From positions 619,369 through 683,368 of the forward strand of contig NZ_VTRT01000003.1 of the NCBI RefSeq assembly GCF_008274585.1: a stretch of DNA of 64,000 nucleotides, written 5' to 3'. Made by a program: the position numbers and the translations under genes. Below, in pieces: positions 53,833 to 62,533 of the stretch. Below the pieces are notes generated by a model. That model was not told the DNA's origin, made no database searches, and worked only from the letters and a program-made list of their open reading frames with translations. The DNA comes from Pedobacter sp. BS3 (GTDB lineage: Bacteria; Bacteroidota; Bacteroidia; Sphingobacteriales; Sphingobacteriaceae). Each line of letters begins with the position of its first letter. The stretch's first letter is position 1.

Positions 53833-55080
53833 CTAAAAATTATATGCTACACCCAGATTGATAAATCCATCGTTTTTGTAATAGAAAACTTGTTTAGGAA
53901 ATGGGGTAACAATTAAAGCTGGATTGAAATCTCCTGTATTTAGCTGGGTATAATCAGCCTTTATGGCAATACCCCTGATTGGTTTATAGGTTAAACCAGT
54001 AATGAAGTATTGTTTCTGATTGGCTTTATTTTCAATACCGTTGCCGGGTATTTTGCCGTTCAGGTTTACGTATTCATAACGTCCAAAAACGATCAATGAC
54101 TTTTCATTGTGATACCTGTTGTAAAGCAAGTCATACCCTAACTCACCGTAACCCCCATACATAGTTTCGGGCGTGTTATTAGCATAGGCCCGGTTAATAT
54201 CTGCCGCATTTTTTATATTGACGATAGTGCCAATTACTCTTACAGAAACACCGTTTTTGCTATATACCACGTTGGCCTCTCCCAGCGTTACGGGATTTCC
54301 AAATGGCCCGGCATCTAATAGTAAGCTATCTGCTACCCGTTTCTCTTCAGCCGTTGACCCTCCCATGTAGCCGGAAACCTGTATTCTAAAATCTTTGATA
54401 TAATAAAGCAATGCCGCACTTACACCCAGGTTTAACCCCTGAGCGGCCTGCCCAAGCTGCCTGCCCCCGGCTATACCATCGGCGCTGTTAAAGTTGGCCG
54501 ACCGTAATCCGTTGGTCAATGAAAGGCTGTAGTTTAATCCCTGAACGCCTCTTACCTGTCCGTATAATCCCAAACCTACCTCACGCCAGGTGGATGGAAT
54601 GATCTGCTCTTCCAGGTATGGTCTGTCTACACCGTTAAAGGTGGTTGGTAAATGGTTTTCATTAAGATAACCAATTCGCGGGATGAACAGACCGGCAACA
54701 ATATAGGTAGCCGGATTAAGGTTGAACTTTAAGAACGCCTGCTCCATAGCAACCCCACCTTTGCCACCACTAACCTCGTCTGAAGCAGCTCCGGCAACTA
54801 AGGCATTTTCTACCTCCAGTTCACTGAAAAATGAAATGTTCTTGCTGAATTTGTGGCCTACAAAGAGCACCACTCTCCTAAGACTGGCTTCGGCACTTTT
54901 TCGTTTCGTGTCAATACCGTATTTGGCTTCTCCATAACCTGAAAGTACCGTGGTCTGGCTTTTGCTGACCAGGCCAACCGCCAGTGAATCTTCAGGGGTT
55001 AATACCTGGCCGGTACCGGTTAAACTAAATACTAATAAAGAGCATATAAGTAGAGATGATGCGTAAAGTTTGGATTTCAT
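53833..55080 (-). CDS. Outer-membrane porin (OprO/OprP-like)
   Basis: 415 residues. Signal peptide ending LTGTGQ. A 16-strand-type beta-barrel with alternating strands (VLSGYGEAKYGID, ASLRRVVLFVGHKFSKNISFFSELEVENA landmark, PATYIVAGLFIPRIGYLNE), ending GFINLGVAYNF with terminal Phe. It resembles phosphate-selective porins O/P but is often annotated only as porin. It is first in the operon with the Rieske, imelysin and di-heme genes; a specific channel for the metal complex is inferred. Promoter and palindrome lie directly upstream. Confidence 0.87.
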   Translation of the reverse strand: MKSKLYASSLLICSLLVFSLTGTGQVLTPEDSLAVGLVSKSQTTVLSGYGEAKYGIDTKRKSAEASLRRVVLFVGHKFSKNISFFSELEVENALVAGAASDEVSGGKGGVAMEQAFLKFNLNPATYIVAGLFIPRIGYLNENHLPTTFNGVDRPYLEEQIIPSTWREVGLGLYGQVRGVQGLNYSLSLTNGLRSANFNSADGIAGGRQLGQAAQGLNLGVSAALLYYIKDFRIQVSGYMGGSTAEEKRVADSLLLDAGPFGNPVTLGEANVVYSKNGVSVRVIGTIVNIKNAADINRAYANNTPETMYGGYGELGYDLLYNRYHNEKSLIVFGRYEYVNLNGKIPGNGIENKANQKQYFITGLTYKPIRGIAIKADYTQLNTGDFNPALIVTPFPKQVFYYKNDGFINLGVAYNF

Positions 55081-55096
55081 GTATGTATTAAAGCGG

Positions 55097-55104
55097 CAAA
55101 TTTA
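55097..55104 (-). promoter_or_regulatory. -7 box of the porin operon
   Basis: TAAATTTG on the minus strand, a match to TAnnTTTG, 17 bp before the porin ATG. Confidence 0.55.
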
Positions 55105-55118
55105 TATATTTTTTTTAA

Positions 55119-55139
55119 TTGTATTTATTCTAAATACAA
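55119..55139 (-). promoter_or_regulatory. Palindromic operator candidate (TTGTATTTA-n3-TAAATACAA)
   Basis: A perfect 9-3-9 inverted repeat whose near edge lies 15 bp upstream of the -7 box. Together with the iron-type genes it suggests a metalloregulator site of Fur or DtxR kind. The regulator is not identified. Confidence 0.55.
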
Positions 55140-55235
55140 ATTATATATCACTGAACAGGAATGCGATGTGAGGTATGAAGCTGGCCAAAAGGTTCATTCA
55201 GAATTTCTTCAAGATTCAATTAATAGATTTGCAAA

Positions 55236-55286
55236 GTGAAAATCCTGATAATAGAAGATGAGGAAGAACTGGCTAAAAGCAATTAA
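55236..55286 (+). pseudogene. Response-regulator gene stub
   Basis: GTG start followed by 15 codons reading MKILIIEDEEELAKSN and a stop. This is the exact N-terminus of an OmpR-type receiver domain including the acidic pocket. TAGATTTG at 55224-55231 is a good -7 box directly in front. The rest of the gene is absent, so this is a deletion scar of a two-component system. Confidence 0.6.
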
Positions 55287-55320
55287 AATTTATAATCATT
55301 AGGCAATAATTAGTTGAGGT

Positions 55321-55782
55321 ATGGAATCGACAAGTAAAAACTCGAAGATCATTCAGGCAACAAAAGAAAAAGTTTATGATGCCTTTACCGATAAAGAAGC
55401 ATTAGAATTTTGGCTTGCGCCTGATAATATGACCGGAAAAATCCACGACTTTGACCTCAAAGTTGGCAGTGGTTACACGATGTCACTGTTCTATCTTGAC
55501 AACAACAAAGGCAAAACATCAGAAAACGAAGATCGCTTTTCGGTAAAATTTGTTGAGTTAAAGCCTTACGAAAAGATTGTCCAAGCAATTCATTTCCAAT
55601 CAGATAAAAATGAGTTTTCAGGCGAAATGAAAATGGAAATATCTTTAGAAGAACGTGAAAACAATTCAACTAAAGTAACCATCGTATTCAAGAATATTCC
55701 TCCCGGCATTGACCCTAAAGACAACGAAACAGGCACGGAACAGTCGCTTGAAAAGCTCGGCCGTTATCTTGAGAACAAATGA
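55321..55782 (+). CDS. SRPBCC (AHSA1-type) domain protein
   Basis: 153 residues forming a START/Bet v1-like hydrophobic-pocket fold. The N-terminal KIIQATKEKVYDAFTDKEALEFWLAP, central GSGYTMSLFYLD and C-terminal GIDPKDNETGTEQSLEKLGRYLE are typical of the AHSA1 family. No signal peptide. The ligand is unknown. It is a single gene between the response-regulator stub and the DUF2200 gene. Confidence 0.9.
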   Translation: MESTSKNSKIIQATKEKVYDAFTDKEALEFWLAPDNMTGKIHDFDLKVGSGYTMSLFYLDNNKGKTSENEDRFSVKFVELKPYEKIVQAIHFQSDKNEFSGEMKMEISLEERENNSTKVTIVFKNIPPGIDPKDNETGTEQSLEKLGRYLENK

Positions 55783-55886
55783 TGCAATCAAAGAAAGCTA
55801 TTTCCGGCAACATACCTTTTAGCTCTCAATCCGTTCTGTCGGTAACAACTTTTCATTAATTTTGAGAATAATCAGGATCAGTTACA

Positions 55887-56240
55887 ATGAATAATAATAC
55901 GAGAGTTTACAGAATGTCTTTTGCAAGCGTTTATCCGCATTATATCCAAAAAGCGGAAAAGAAAGGTCGCACAAAAGCAGAAGTAGATGAAATTATATTC
56001 TGGCTGACAGGATACGATCAGCAAACACTGCAACAGCACATTGACAATAAAACCGATTTTGAAACTTTCTTCGCCCAGGCACCACAAATCAATCCAAATG
56101 TCTCAAAAATTACCGGTGTAATCTGCGGTTACCGTGTGGAAGAAATCGAAGACCAACTGATACAAAAGGTTCGTTATTTAGATAAACTGATTGATGAATT
56201 GGCTAAAGGCAAGGCCATAGAGAAGATTTTAAGAAAATAA
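55887..56240 (+). CDS. DUF2200 protein
   Basis: 117 residues matching DUF2200: [29 protein letters not shown] (landmark), [58 protein letters not shown]. It is cytosolic and small, of unknown function. TAATTTTG at 55857-55864 is a possible -7 box 22 bp before the ATG. Confidence 0.93.
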   Translation: MNNNTRVYRMSFASVYPHYIQKAEKKGRTKAEVDEIIFWLTGYDQQTLQQHIDNKTDFETFFAQAPQINPNVSKITGVICGYRVEEIEDQLIQKVRYLDKLIDELAKGKAIEKILRK

Positions 56241-56249
56241 GCCAACAAA

Positions 56250-56280
56250 TAAAAAAGCACTTACATTTTCCTGTAAGTGC
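56250..56280 (-). terminator. Terminator of tRNA-Ala
   Basis: Read on the minus strand, GCACTTAC, loop AGGAAAAT, GTAAGTGC followed by TTTTTTATTTG. It lies 14 bp past the 3' end of tRNA-Ala and also just after the DUF2200 stop on the other strand. Confidence 0.85.
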
Positions 56281-56293
56281 CTGATAATCAGCG

Positions 56294-56367
56294 TGGAGAA
56301 TATCGGAGTCGAACCGATGACCTTTTGCATGCCATGCAAACGCTCTAGCCAGCTGAGCTAATCCCCC
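56294..56367 (-). tRNA. tRNA-Ala (anticodon GGC)
   Basis: A 74-nt cloverleaf. Acceptor GGGGGAT/ATTCTCC with two G-U pairs, discriminator A. D-arm GCTCAGCTGGCTAGAGC. Anticodon stem TTTGC/GCAAA with loop ATGGCAT, anticodon GGC. T-arm ATCGG-TTCGACT-CCGAT. CCA is not encoded. Confidence 0.96.
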
Positions 56368-56624
56368 GTTTCGTATTGAGGCTGCAAATATAAAATTTAC
56401 AACAATAAAGCGCAATAAAATATTTTCATATATCCCATCTTTTAATACAATCAGTAAAAAGCGCCATTAAAATCACGGATTATCTGTATATCGTTGTTAT
56501 CATAGCAACGGCTATTCAAAAATCCCGCTGTTGCATCCGTTCGCCCTATCAGCCTGATTATGACATTTATACAGTATGTGCTGCTTTTCCGAACGGCACA
56601 TTCTTTGTTATTTTTTAACCTGAT

Positions 56625-58454
56625 ATGTGGCCATCCTCTTATTTCAACTCTCAACTTGAGAAGACTATCCAATTAGACAATGACCCTGTTTTACGGGCAC
56701 GATTATCTATTTTGACCAACATTTTATGGATCACCATGCTGGTATCCGCAGCGGTAGCTGTGATCAATTATAACCAGCCAAATATCCTGCTATTCATCAG
56801 GCCCGCGGCCTGCTTTGTGCTGTTTGGAATTGTGCTGTGGCTGCTGGTTTATATGGGTAAATGGCGGGCCAGCGCACACCTGTTATTACTTACATTAAGC
56901 GCTTTATGCAGCACTCATATCTTTATATATGAGCAAAGCATCAGCATTATTACCTTACAATTTATCCTCATTATTTTACTGGGCAGCTTTTATTTACTGG
57001 GTAAAGACTGGGGTATAATCTACTCATTACTAAGCATCGCTCAAATAATTGGGTATTTTATTCTACACAGCCTGGCAAGCATCCATTTTGTTCTGCAACC
57101 CAAAGAGATGAACAGCCCTACGTTTATTATTGTATTGCTGTTTAACCTCCTGGTACTGGTATATATTCATTATAATTTTTTTAAATCGTTTGATTCTGTT
57201 GTAAAAAAACTATCGCAGATCAGGCAGGATGAAAGCTTACTAAACGAACGCCTGCAGGAAACTATCCGTTTGGCCGAAAAATCCAGCCAGGCAAAAACAC
57301 AGTTCCTGTCAACCATGTCGCACGAGCTGCGTACACCGCTTAATGCAGTAATTGGCATGAGCAACGTGTTGTTGTCAGAAAATCCACGGGCCGACCAGGC
57401 CGAGAACCTCAATGTACTCCGCTTTTCGGCCCAGAACCTGCTAACGGTTATTAACGATGTGCTGGATTTCAATAAAATTGACTCGGGCAACCTGCAGTTA
57501 GAGCAGATCCCATTTAACCTGTATAAGCTGGTGCAGAACGTTTATGCCGGTTTCCGCACCAAAACCAACGAGAAAAAGCTCAACTTTGAGCTGAACTGCC
57601 ATCCCAAAATACAGGGTCTTTACCTGGTTGGCGATCCCACCCGGCTTACACAAATACTATTTAACCTGCTAAGCAATGCCGTAAAGTTTACGGCCCAGGG
57701 AAGCATACTTTTCAAGGTAGACCTGGCAGAAAAAACGGTATCAAAGGCCAGCATTATCTTTACAATAACCGATACCGGCATCGGCATACATCCGGATCAG
57801 CACGAAAAGATATTTCAACCGTTTTCGCAGGCATACCAGAATATTACACGAAAATACGGCGGCACAGGCCTGGGGCTTGCCATTGTACGGCACTTGCTTG
57901 ATCTGCATAACAGCCCTATTGAGCTGATCAGCCAACCGCAGCAGGGCTCTACATTCAGGTTCAAGATAGATTATAAGCTGGCTGAACAGCCCAAGCATGA
58001 AGAATCTGAAATTACTATTGAGACCGAGAAACCCGACCTGTCGGCATTAAAAGTGTTGATAGCCGAAGACAACGACATCAATATTCTTTTTATGCGTAAG
58101 CTTTTAAAAACCTGGCAACTAACACCGGTTTTTGCGCATAACGGACTTGAAGCGCTGAATGCTGTAAAGGAAGACGATTTTGACCTGTTATTGATGGATA
58201 TTCACATGCCGGTAATGGATGGCTATGAAGCTACACGGCTGATCCGGCAGATTCCCGACAAGCGCAAATCAGGCATCCCCATCATTGCTCTTACTGCCTC
58301 TGTTATTATAGATGCTAATACCCGCCTATTCAGCATGGGAATAGATGATTATGTGATCAAGCCGTTTGATCCGAAGGTTTTATTGGATAAATTAACAGTT
58401 ATCAAGAATAATAAATTAAAAATAAAGCACCTTCTTAAATTGAAAAGCTCCTGA
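56625..58454 (+). CDS. Hybrid sensor histidine kinase/response regulator
   Basis: 609 residues. Five to six N-terminal spans (about 25-190) form a membrane sensor without a large periplasmic loop. A coiled-coil linker (KKLSQIRQDESLLNERLQET) follows. HisKA carries phospho-His233 in TMSHELRTPLNAVIG. HATPase has DTGIGIHP and YGGTGLGLAI. A C-terminal receiver has Asp525 in LLMDIHMPVMDG. There is no output domain, so phosphate is presumably passed to a separate Hpt or regulator not in this window. It is monocistronic and divergent from tRNA-Ala. Confidence 0.93.
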   Translation: MWPSSYFNSQLEKTIQLDNDPVLRARLSILTNILWITMLVSAAVAVINYNQPNILLFIRPAACFVLFGIVLWLLVYMGKWRASAHLLLLTLSALCSTHIFIYEQSISIITLQFILIILLGSFYLLGKDWGIIYSLLSIAQIIGYFILHSLASIHFVLQPKEMNSPTFIIVLLFNLLVLVYIHYNFFKSFDSVVKKLSQIRQDESLLNERLQETIRLAEKSSQAKTQFLSTMSHELRTPLNAVIGMSNVLLSENPRADQAENLNVLRFSAQNLLTVINDVLDFNKIDSGNLQLEQIPFNLYKLVQNVYAGFRTKTNEKKLNFELNCHPKIQGLYLVGDPTRLTQILFNLLSNAVKFTAQGSILFKVDLAEKTVSKASIIFTITDTGIGIHPDQHEKIFQPFSQAYQNITRKYGGTGLGLAIVRHLLDLHNSPIELISQPQQGSTFRFKIDYKLAEQPKHEESEITIETEKPDLSALKVLIAEDNDINILFMRKLLKTWQLTPVFAHNGLEALNAVKEDDFDLLLMDIHMPVMDGYEATRLIRQIPDKRKSGIPIIALTASVIIDANTRLFSMGIDDYVIKPFDPKVLLDKLTVIKNNKLKIKHLLKLKSS

Positions 58455-58466
58455 TGGGCAGGAGCT
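58446..58466 (+). terminator. Hairpin at the end of the hybrid kinase gene
   Basis: AGCTCCTG, loop ATGGG, CAGGAGCT. The left arm overlaps the stop codon. No T run follows, so the terminator function is uncertain. Confidence 0.5.
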
Positions 58467-58648
58467 AATCAAACTAACCAATTATAAACCTAATTAAAAT
58501 GAAGGGGCAACACCAAAATCGCATCAAAGCGATAAAAAAATCTAATTTACTTTACAAATAAAACACTTCGTTAAATAAATCACAACAATATTAGGAATAT
58601 TTTGATTAAATATCAAATTTTATTGAAAATAATATCAATAATTACAAA

Positions 58649-59758
58649 TTATTTTGACAAATATTCCAAAATAAGCAAAGAAGTTTTATCAGAAGCTCCA
58701 ATATCACCCATTTTATTTTTCAAAATGGCATATTTTTTCAAAATGTCTCCTCTAAAAAAGGCATTTTCAGAAATTTTATTCAATTCAAGGATTATCTTTT
58801 CAGAATTACACTCATTTTGGATCAATTCTTTAACAATTTCCTGATCTGCTATCAAATTTACCAGGGAAATGTACCGGATCTTTATTACTAAACGGGCAAT
58901 AAATATGGTTAATGGATTAGCTTTGTATACCACTACCTGTGGCACATTAAATAAAGCGGTTTCAAGCGTAGCTGTCCCCGAAGTAACTACAGCCATATAC
59001 GCATTGGACAGAAGATCGTAAGTAGCATTAAACACTACCGGAATCTCGCCATGCGTATAAGCATCATAATACGCCTGGTCAAAATTAGGAGCACCAGCAA
59101 TAACCAACTGGTATCCGGGAAAGGCCGTTTTTATCCCGATCATTTCAGGAAGAATTTTAGAAATTTCCTGTTTACGGCTGCCGGGAAGCAAGGCTATGAT
59201 CGGTTTTCCGCTTAACTGGTAATGCTCTCTGAAATTCAGGTCTGGTTTATGAGCGGCAATAGCATCCAGCAGGGGATTACCCACATAGTCTACCTCCATG
59301 CCCCATTTACGATAAAAATTAACTTCAAACGGCAGGATACAGAATAAATGATCTACTGAACGCTTGATGCGCAGCACCCGTTTTTGATTCCAGGCCCAAA
59401 CTTTTGGAGATATGTAATAGAAAACCTTTATCCCGTTTTTCTTAGCATATTCTGCTATTTTCAAATTAAAACCCGGAAAATCGATCAATATCAATGCGTC
59501 TGGCCGGTAATTCAATATATCGCGTTTAGCCAGGCTAATGTTATTAAGAATAGCACGCAGATTTACGGCTACCTCCACAAAACCCATGTACGATAGTTCT
59601 GAAATATGCTTAACGGCCTTTTTACCGCCTTCGGCCTGCATTAAATCGCCGCCAAAAAAACGGAACGCTGCATTCTCATCATGCTTTTTCAGCGCTTTCA
59701 TCAGGTTTGCACCGTGTAAATCACCCGACGCTTCGCCGGCAATAAGGTAATATTTCAT
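58649..59758 (-). CDS. lpxB: Lipid-A-disaccharide synthase
   Basis: 369-residue glycosyltransferase (GT19) of the inner membrane, joining lipid X and UDP-diacylglucosamine. N-terminal YLIAGEASGDLHGANLMKAL, the FPGFNLKIAEYAK region, YYISPKVWAWNQKR, LPGSRKQEISKILP and TSGTATLETALFNVPQVVVYK are all family landmarks. It is full length. The last residues (SLLILEYLSK) are typical. surE lies upstream in the same direction but separated by a small gene and a 260-bp spacer. Confidence 0.96.
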   Translation of the reverse strand: MKYYLIAGEASGDLHGANLMKALKKHDENAAFRFFGGDLMQAEGGKKAVKHISELSYMGFVEVAVNLRAILNNISLAKRDILNYRPDALILIDFPGFNLKIAEYAKKNGIKVFYYISPKVWAWNQKRVLRIKRSVDHLFCILPFEVNFYRKWGMEVDYVGNPLLDAIAAHKPDLNFREHYQLSGKPIIALLPGSRKQEISKILPEMIGIKTAFPGYQLVIAGAPNFDQAYYDAYTHGEIPVVFNATYDLLSNAYMAVVTSGTATLETALFNVPQVVVYKANPLTIFIARLVIKIRYISLVNLIADQEIVKELIQNECNSEKIILELNKISENAFFRGDILKKYAILKNKMGDIGASDKTSLLILEYLSK

Positions 59759-59910
59759 TTGTATGTTAAGATATGAAGCCTCTCCCCACTCTCCGAAGGA
59801 AAGGGAAGACGGGCTGTGCTCCTGTCTTGTTTCTTGTCTCTATGTTCTTGCTTGGCCTCACCCCAGCTCCACCAGTTGGCGGAAGAGGGGAGCTGAACCA
59901 TGGAGACATT

Positions 59911-59939
59911 GTCAACTATCCATTGTCCACTGTCAATTA
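59911..59939. repeat. TCCATTGTCC word tract
   Basis: TGTCAACTATCCATTGTCC and variants, the same word family as 46598-46737. The rest of the 59759-60022 spacer has no gene. Confidence 0.6.
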
Positions 59940-60022
59940 CTAAAGATTGCTTCCGGTCTTTTCAGACTTTCCCGACTTCCGGACTATGAACCATGAACCA
60001 TCCGCTATGAACCATAGCCCAC

Positions 60023-60292
60023 TTACAATTTCCCCACCTGCATCTTATAATAGAAAAACACCAAGGCACATATAAATGTTGATGCTACGATGCCTCGTGC
60101 CGTATTATCGCAGTTTTGTTTAAAATAATATTTTACCAGGAGCAGATTGATCGCCACACAGCCGATATACAGCAAGTCGTCCTTATTTAAAAACCGGATA
60201 TTCTTTTTCAGTATCTCAACAAAAAACGCAGCAATGCCGGGCAGCACCACACCCAGCAATAATCCCAGCCAGATATTATCCTTTTTCAACAT
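60023..60292 (-). CDS. Small membrane protein downstream of surE
   Basis: 89 residues from Met at 60292 (a further Met at 60298 is possible), overlapping the surE stop at 60276. Three hydrophobic spans: IWLGLLLGVVLPGIAAFFVEIL, DLLYIGCVAINLLLVKYYF and GIVASTFICALVFFYYKM. It is translationally coupled to surE. It is commonly found beside surE in related genomes as a conserved hypothetical; no function is assigned. Confidence 0.75.
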   Translation of the reverse strand: MLKKDNIWLGLLLGVVLPGIAAFFVEILKKNIRFLNKDDLLYIGCVAINLLLVKYYFKQNCDNTARGIVASTFICALVFFYYKMQVGKL

Positions 60293-61061
60293 GATCAAAT
60301 TTCCAGGTATTTAATGTGGTAATGGCGTGGTGGGCCGTCATATCAAACTGTACCGGCACTACCGATACAAAGTGGTTATTCAGCGCCCAAACATCGGTAT
60401 CTTCGCCATTATCTTTTAACTGGAACACGCCGGTAAGCCAGTAATAATTACGCTTATGCGGATCTATGCGCTCGTCAAATTCTTCGGCCCATTTTGCCCG
60501 TGCCTGCCGGCATACTTTTATTCCCTTTATCTTATCGCCTTGCGGGAAATTAACATTTAACAGGGTTCCTTCGGGCAAACCATGTTCCAGCACCTGCTGC
60601 GCAATGATCTTCACGTAAGGCGCACAATGAGAAAAATCGGCATCGTACGTAAAATCGTCCAGCGAAAAGCCGATAGACGGAATACTTTCTATGGCTCCTT
60701 CAACCGCTGCCGACATGGTGCCTGAATAAATAACATTGATGGAATGGTTCAGCCCGTGATTAATTCCGGATACGCACAAATCAGGTTTTTTCCCCTTAAA
60801 AACCTGGTTCACCGCCAGCTTTACACAATCTACCGGCGTGCCGGAACATTCGTACATTTCAACGCCCGGGTACAACTCCAGCTTATCCAGGCGCAAGGGT
60901 TTGGCAATGGTAATGGCATGGCCCATCCCCGACTGCGGACTGTCAGGAGCAACGACTACGACATGCCCAAGCTGCTGCATTTGCTCTATAAGCACCTTAA
61001 TTCCCGGAGCGGTAATGCCATCGTCATTAACTACCAGAATAGTTGGTTTAGTTTTGTTCAT
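60276..61061 (-). CDS. surE: 5'/3'-nucleotidase SurE
   Basis: 261-residue stationary-phase survival nucleotidase. The metal-binding N-terminus LVVNDDGITAPGI carries the DD pair. SPQSGMGHAIT, CVSGINHGLNHSINVIYSGTMSAAVEGA (landmark) and LLNVNFPQG are family motifs. Divalent-metal enzyme acting on nucleoside monophosphates in the cytosol. The stop overlaps the start of the small membrane protein. Confidence 0.96.
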   Translation of the reverse strand: MNKTKPTILVVNDDGITAPGIKVLIEQMQQLGHVVVVAPDSPQSGMGHAITIAKPLRLDKLELYPGVEMYECSGTPVDCVKLAVNQVFKGKKPDLCVSGINHGLNHSINVIYSGTMSAAVEGAIESIPSIGFSLDDFTYDADFSHCAPYVKIIAQQVLEHGLPEGTLLNVNFPQGDKIKGIKVCRQARAKWAEEFDERIDPHKRNYYWLTGVFQLKDNGEDTDVWALNNHFVSVVPVQFDMTAHHAITTLNTWKFDHVEKG

Positions 61062-61157
61062 GCAGCGAAATTACGAAAAGATGCTTGTGAAATCAGCGCA
61101 AAAAGAAAGCCCGCAGATTTAAATCTGTGGGCCTCCGGTTAAAAGTATATTGATCGT

Positions 61158-61343
61158 CTATAAACTTTTCAGCCAGTCGATAACCTGCTCGCGGGTTTTA
61201 CCGGTTTTCTGCTGCAAGCGTCCGTACAGCTCATCATCCTGACCTTCTTCATATTTCAAATCATCATCGGTTAAATCGGCATAAGCCTGTTTAACTTTAC
61301 CCTTTAACTCATTCCATTTGCCTTTAAGCTCTAATTTATCCAT
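61158..61343 (-). CDS. CsbD-family stress protein
   Basis: 61 residues matching Csb[25 protein letters not shown] at the N-terminus and [17 protein letters not shown] at the C-terminus. Small, highly charged, cytosolic general-stress-type protein of unknown mechanism. It stands alone. Confidence 0.93.
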   Translation of the reverse strand: MDKLELKGKWNELKGKVKQAYADLTDDDLKYEEGQDDELYGRLQQKTGKTREQVIDWLKSL

Positions 61344-61377
61344 AGTAGTTTGTGTATATAATTAAAAAATAAAAATT

Positions 61378-61403
61378 CAAAATTCAAAAGTTGAACGTAG
61401 TGA
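61378..61403. repeat. Dispersed 26-bp phrase, copy 2
   Basis: Matches 21470-21495 in 25 of 26 bases (core TCAAAAGTTGAACGTAGTGA). A small hairpin ACCCCGA-TTAT-TCGGGGT follows at 61405-61422. Confidence 0.55.
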
Positions 61404-61532
61404 AACCCCGATTATTCGGGGTAAAAATTCAAAATCACTGGCTGCCTGACATGCAACTGATACATTGCACCGTTTAGCCTATAAAAGTCTCTTTATAACA
61501 CTTCCGTGGATATTTGGTTTGCAAGGCCTATG

Positions 61533-61886
61533 CTATTTATGCTTGCGATATTCCAAACGCACATTACCAACGCCCTCATCCAGCATACCGATTTTACGGG
61601 CTGCCTTTCTCGATAAATCGATGATACGGCCGGCTACAAACGGCCCCCGGTCTTCAATACGCACGTTTACACTTTTTCCATTTTTCAGGTTGATAACCTT
61701 TACCCTGGTACCAAACGGCAGGCTACGATGGGCCGCAATTTTCTTTGAATTTCTGAAGGTAATGCCACTGGCGGTTTTACGTCCGTTAAATTTACTGGCG
61801 TAATACGATGCCCTGCCGGTTTGGGTAACCTTTGGCGCACAGGAAAAAAGGAAAAGCATGCAGAAAACAGGGAGCAGAACTTTCAT
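61533..61886 (-). CDS. RlpA-like septal ring protein (DPBB domain)
   Basis: 117 residues. Lipoprotein-like signal MLFLFSCAPK. A single double-psi beta-barrel (ASYYASKFNGRKTASGITF, IAAHRSLPFGTRVKVINLKNGKSVNVRIEDRGPFV landmarks) with the catalytic-type Asp in EDRGPF. RlpA proteins cleave naked peptidoglycan strands. It lacks a SPOR domain, so septal targeting is not evident. Confidence 0.92.
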   Translation of the reverse strand: MKVLLPVFCMLFLFSCAPKVTQTGRASYYASKFNGRKTASGITFRNSKKIAAHRSLPFGTRVKVINLKNGKSVNVRIEDRGPFVAGRIIDLSRKAARKIGMLDEGVGNVRLEYRKHK

Positions 61887-61940
61887 AGCTTACAAAATCG
61901 GGAACATGCCGGAAGCTTTTAGCGATTTACGATTGCCCCC

Positions 61941-61988
61941 CATTATCAATTATCAATTATCCATTGTCCATTGTCCATTGTCCATTAT
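61941..61988. repeat. TCCATTGTCC / TATCAAT word tract
   Basis: Tandem TATCAAT followed by three TCCATTG units between rlpA and msrB; same family as 46598-46737. Confidence 0.65.
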
Positions 61989-61990
61989 TC

Positions 61991-62464
61991 TCACTTTTTA
62001 TCCGGAATAAAATTCATGGAAATGGAATTGACGCAATGACGGGTATTTTTAGGTGTAAATCCTTCGTTCAAAAAAACATGACCCAGATGGGCCCCGCATT
62101 TGGCACACCTGATCTCTGTACGCATGCCGTCCGGATCAGGAAAACGTTTCACTGCTCCCTTAATTTCATCATCAAAGCTGGGCCAGCCACATTCTGATTC
62201 AAATTTTGCTTCCGAACGATATAAAGGCGCTCCGCAACGTTTGCAGGTGTAAGTACCCTTTTGTGTGTTATGTAAATATTTACCCGTGCCAGGATACTCG
62301 GTTCCCTTGTTTACAATAACACGTTCTTCTTCCGGAGTGAGCTTATTCCAACCCGGATGCGCCGGATCTTCCTGACGAACGGCTTCTTTGTCTTTTTTCC
62401 GCTGCCCGCAGGCGGATAAGCTAACCAATACCAAAACCGCCCAAATACTTAATATCTTCATCAT
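61991..62464 (-). CDS. msrB: Peptide-methionine (R)-S-oxide reductase
   Basis: 157 residues. Lipoprotein signal LVSLSACGQRKKDK (Cys19), so the enzyme is anchored in the envelope. MsrB fold with zinc CxxC pairs CKRCGAPL and CAKCGAHL, GWPSFDDE and catalytic Cys in RHCVNSISMNF. Repairs methionine-R-sulfoxide in exported proteins. It stands between rlpA and bshA, each with its own spacer. Confidence 0.95.
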   Translation of the reverse strand: MMKILSIWAVLVLVSLSACGQRKKDKEAVRQEDPAHPGWNKLTPEEERVIVNKGTEYPGTGKYLHNTQKGTYTCKRCGAPLYRSEAKFESECGWPSFDDEIKGAVKRFPDPDGMRTEIRCAKCGAHLGHVFLNEGFTPKNTRHCVNSISMNFIPDKK

Positions 62465-62533
62465 ATATCAAGTTACAAAAATTATAGTATTGTCTATACG
62501 TATTGAGCATTGCGATAAGGTGCAATTTAACAA

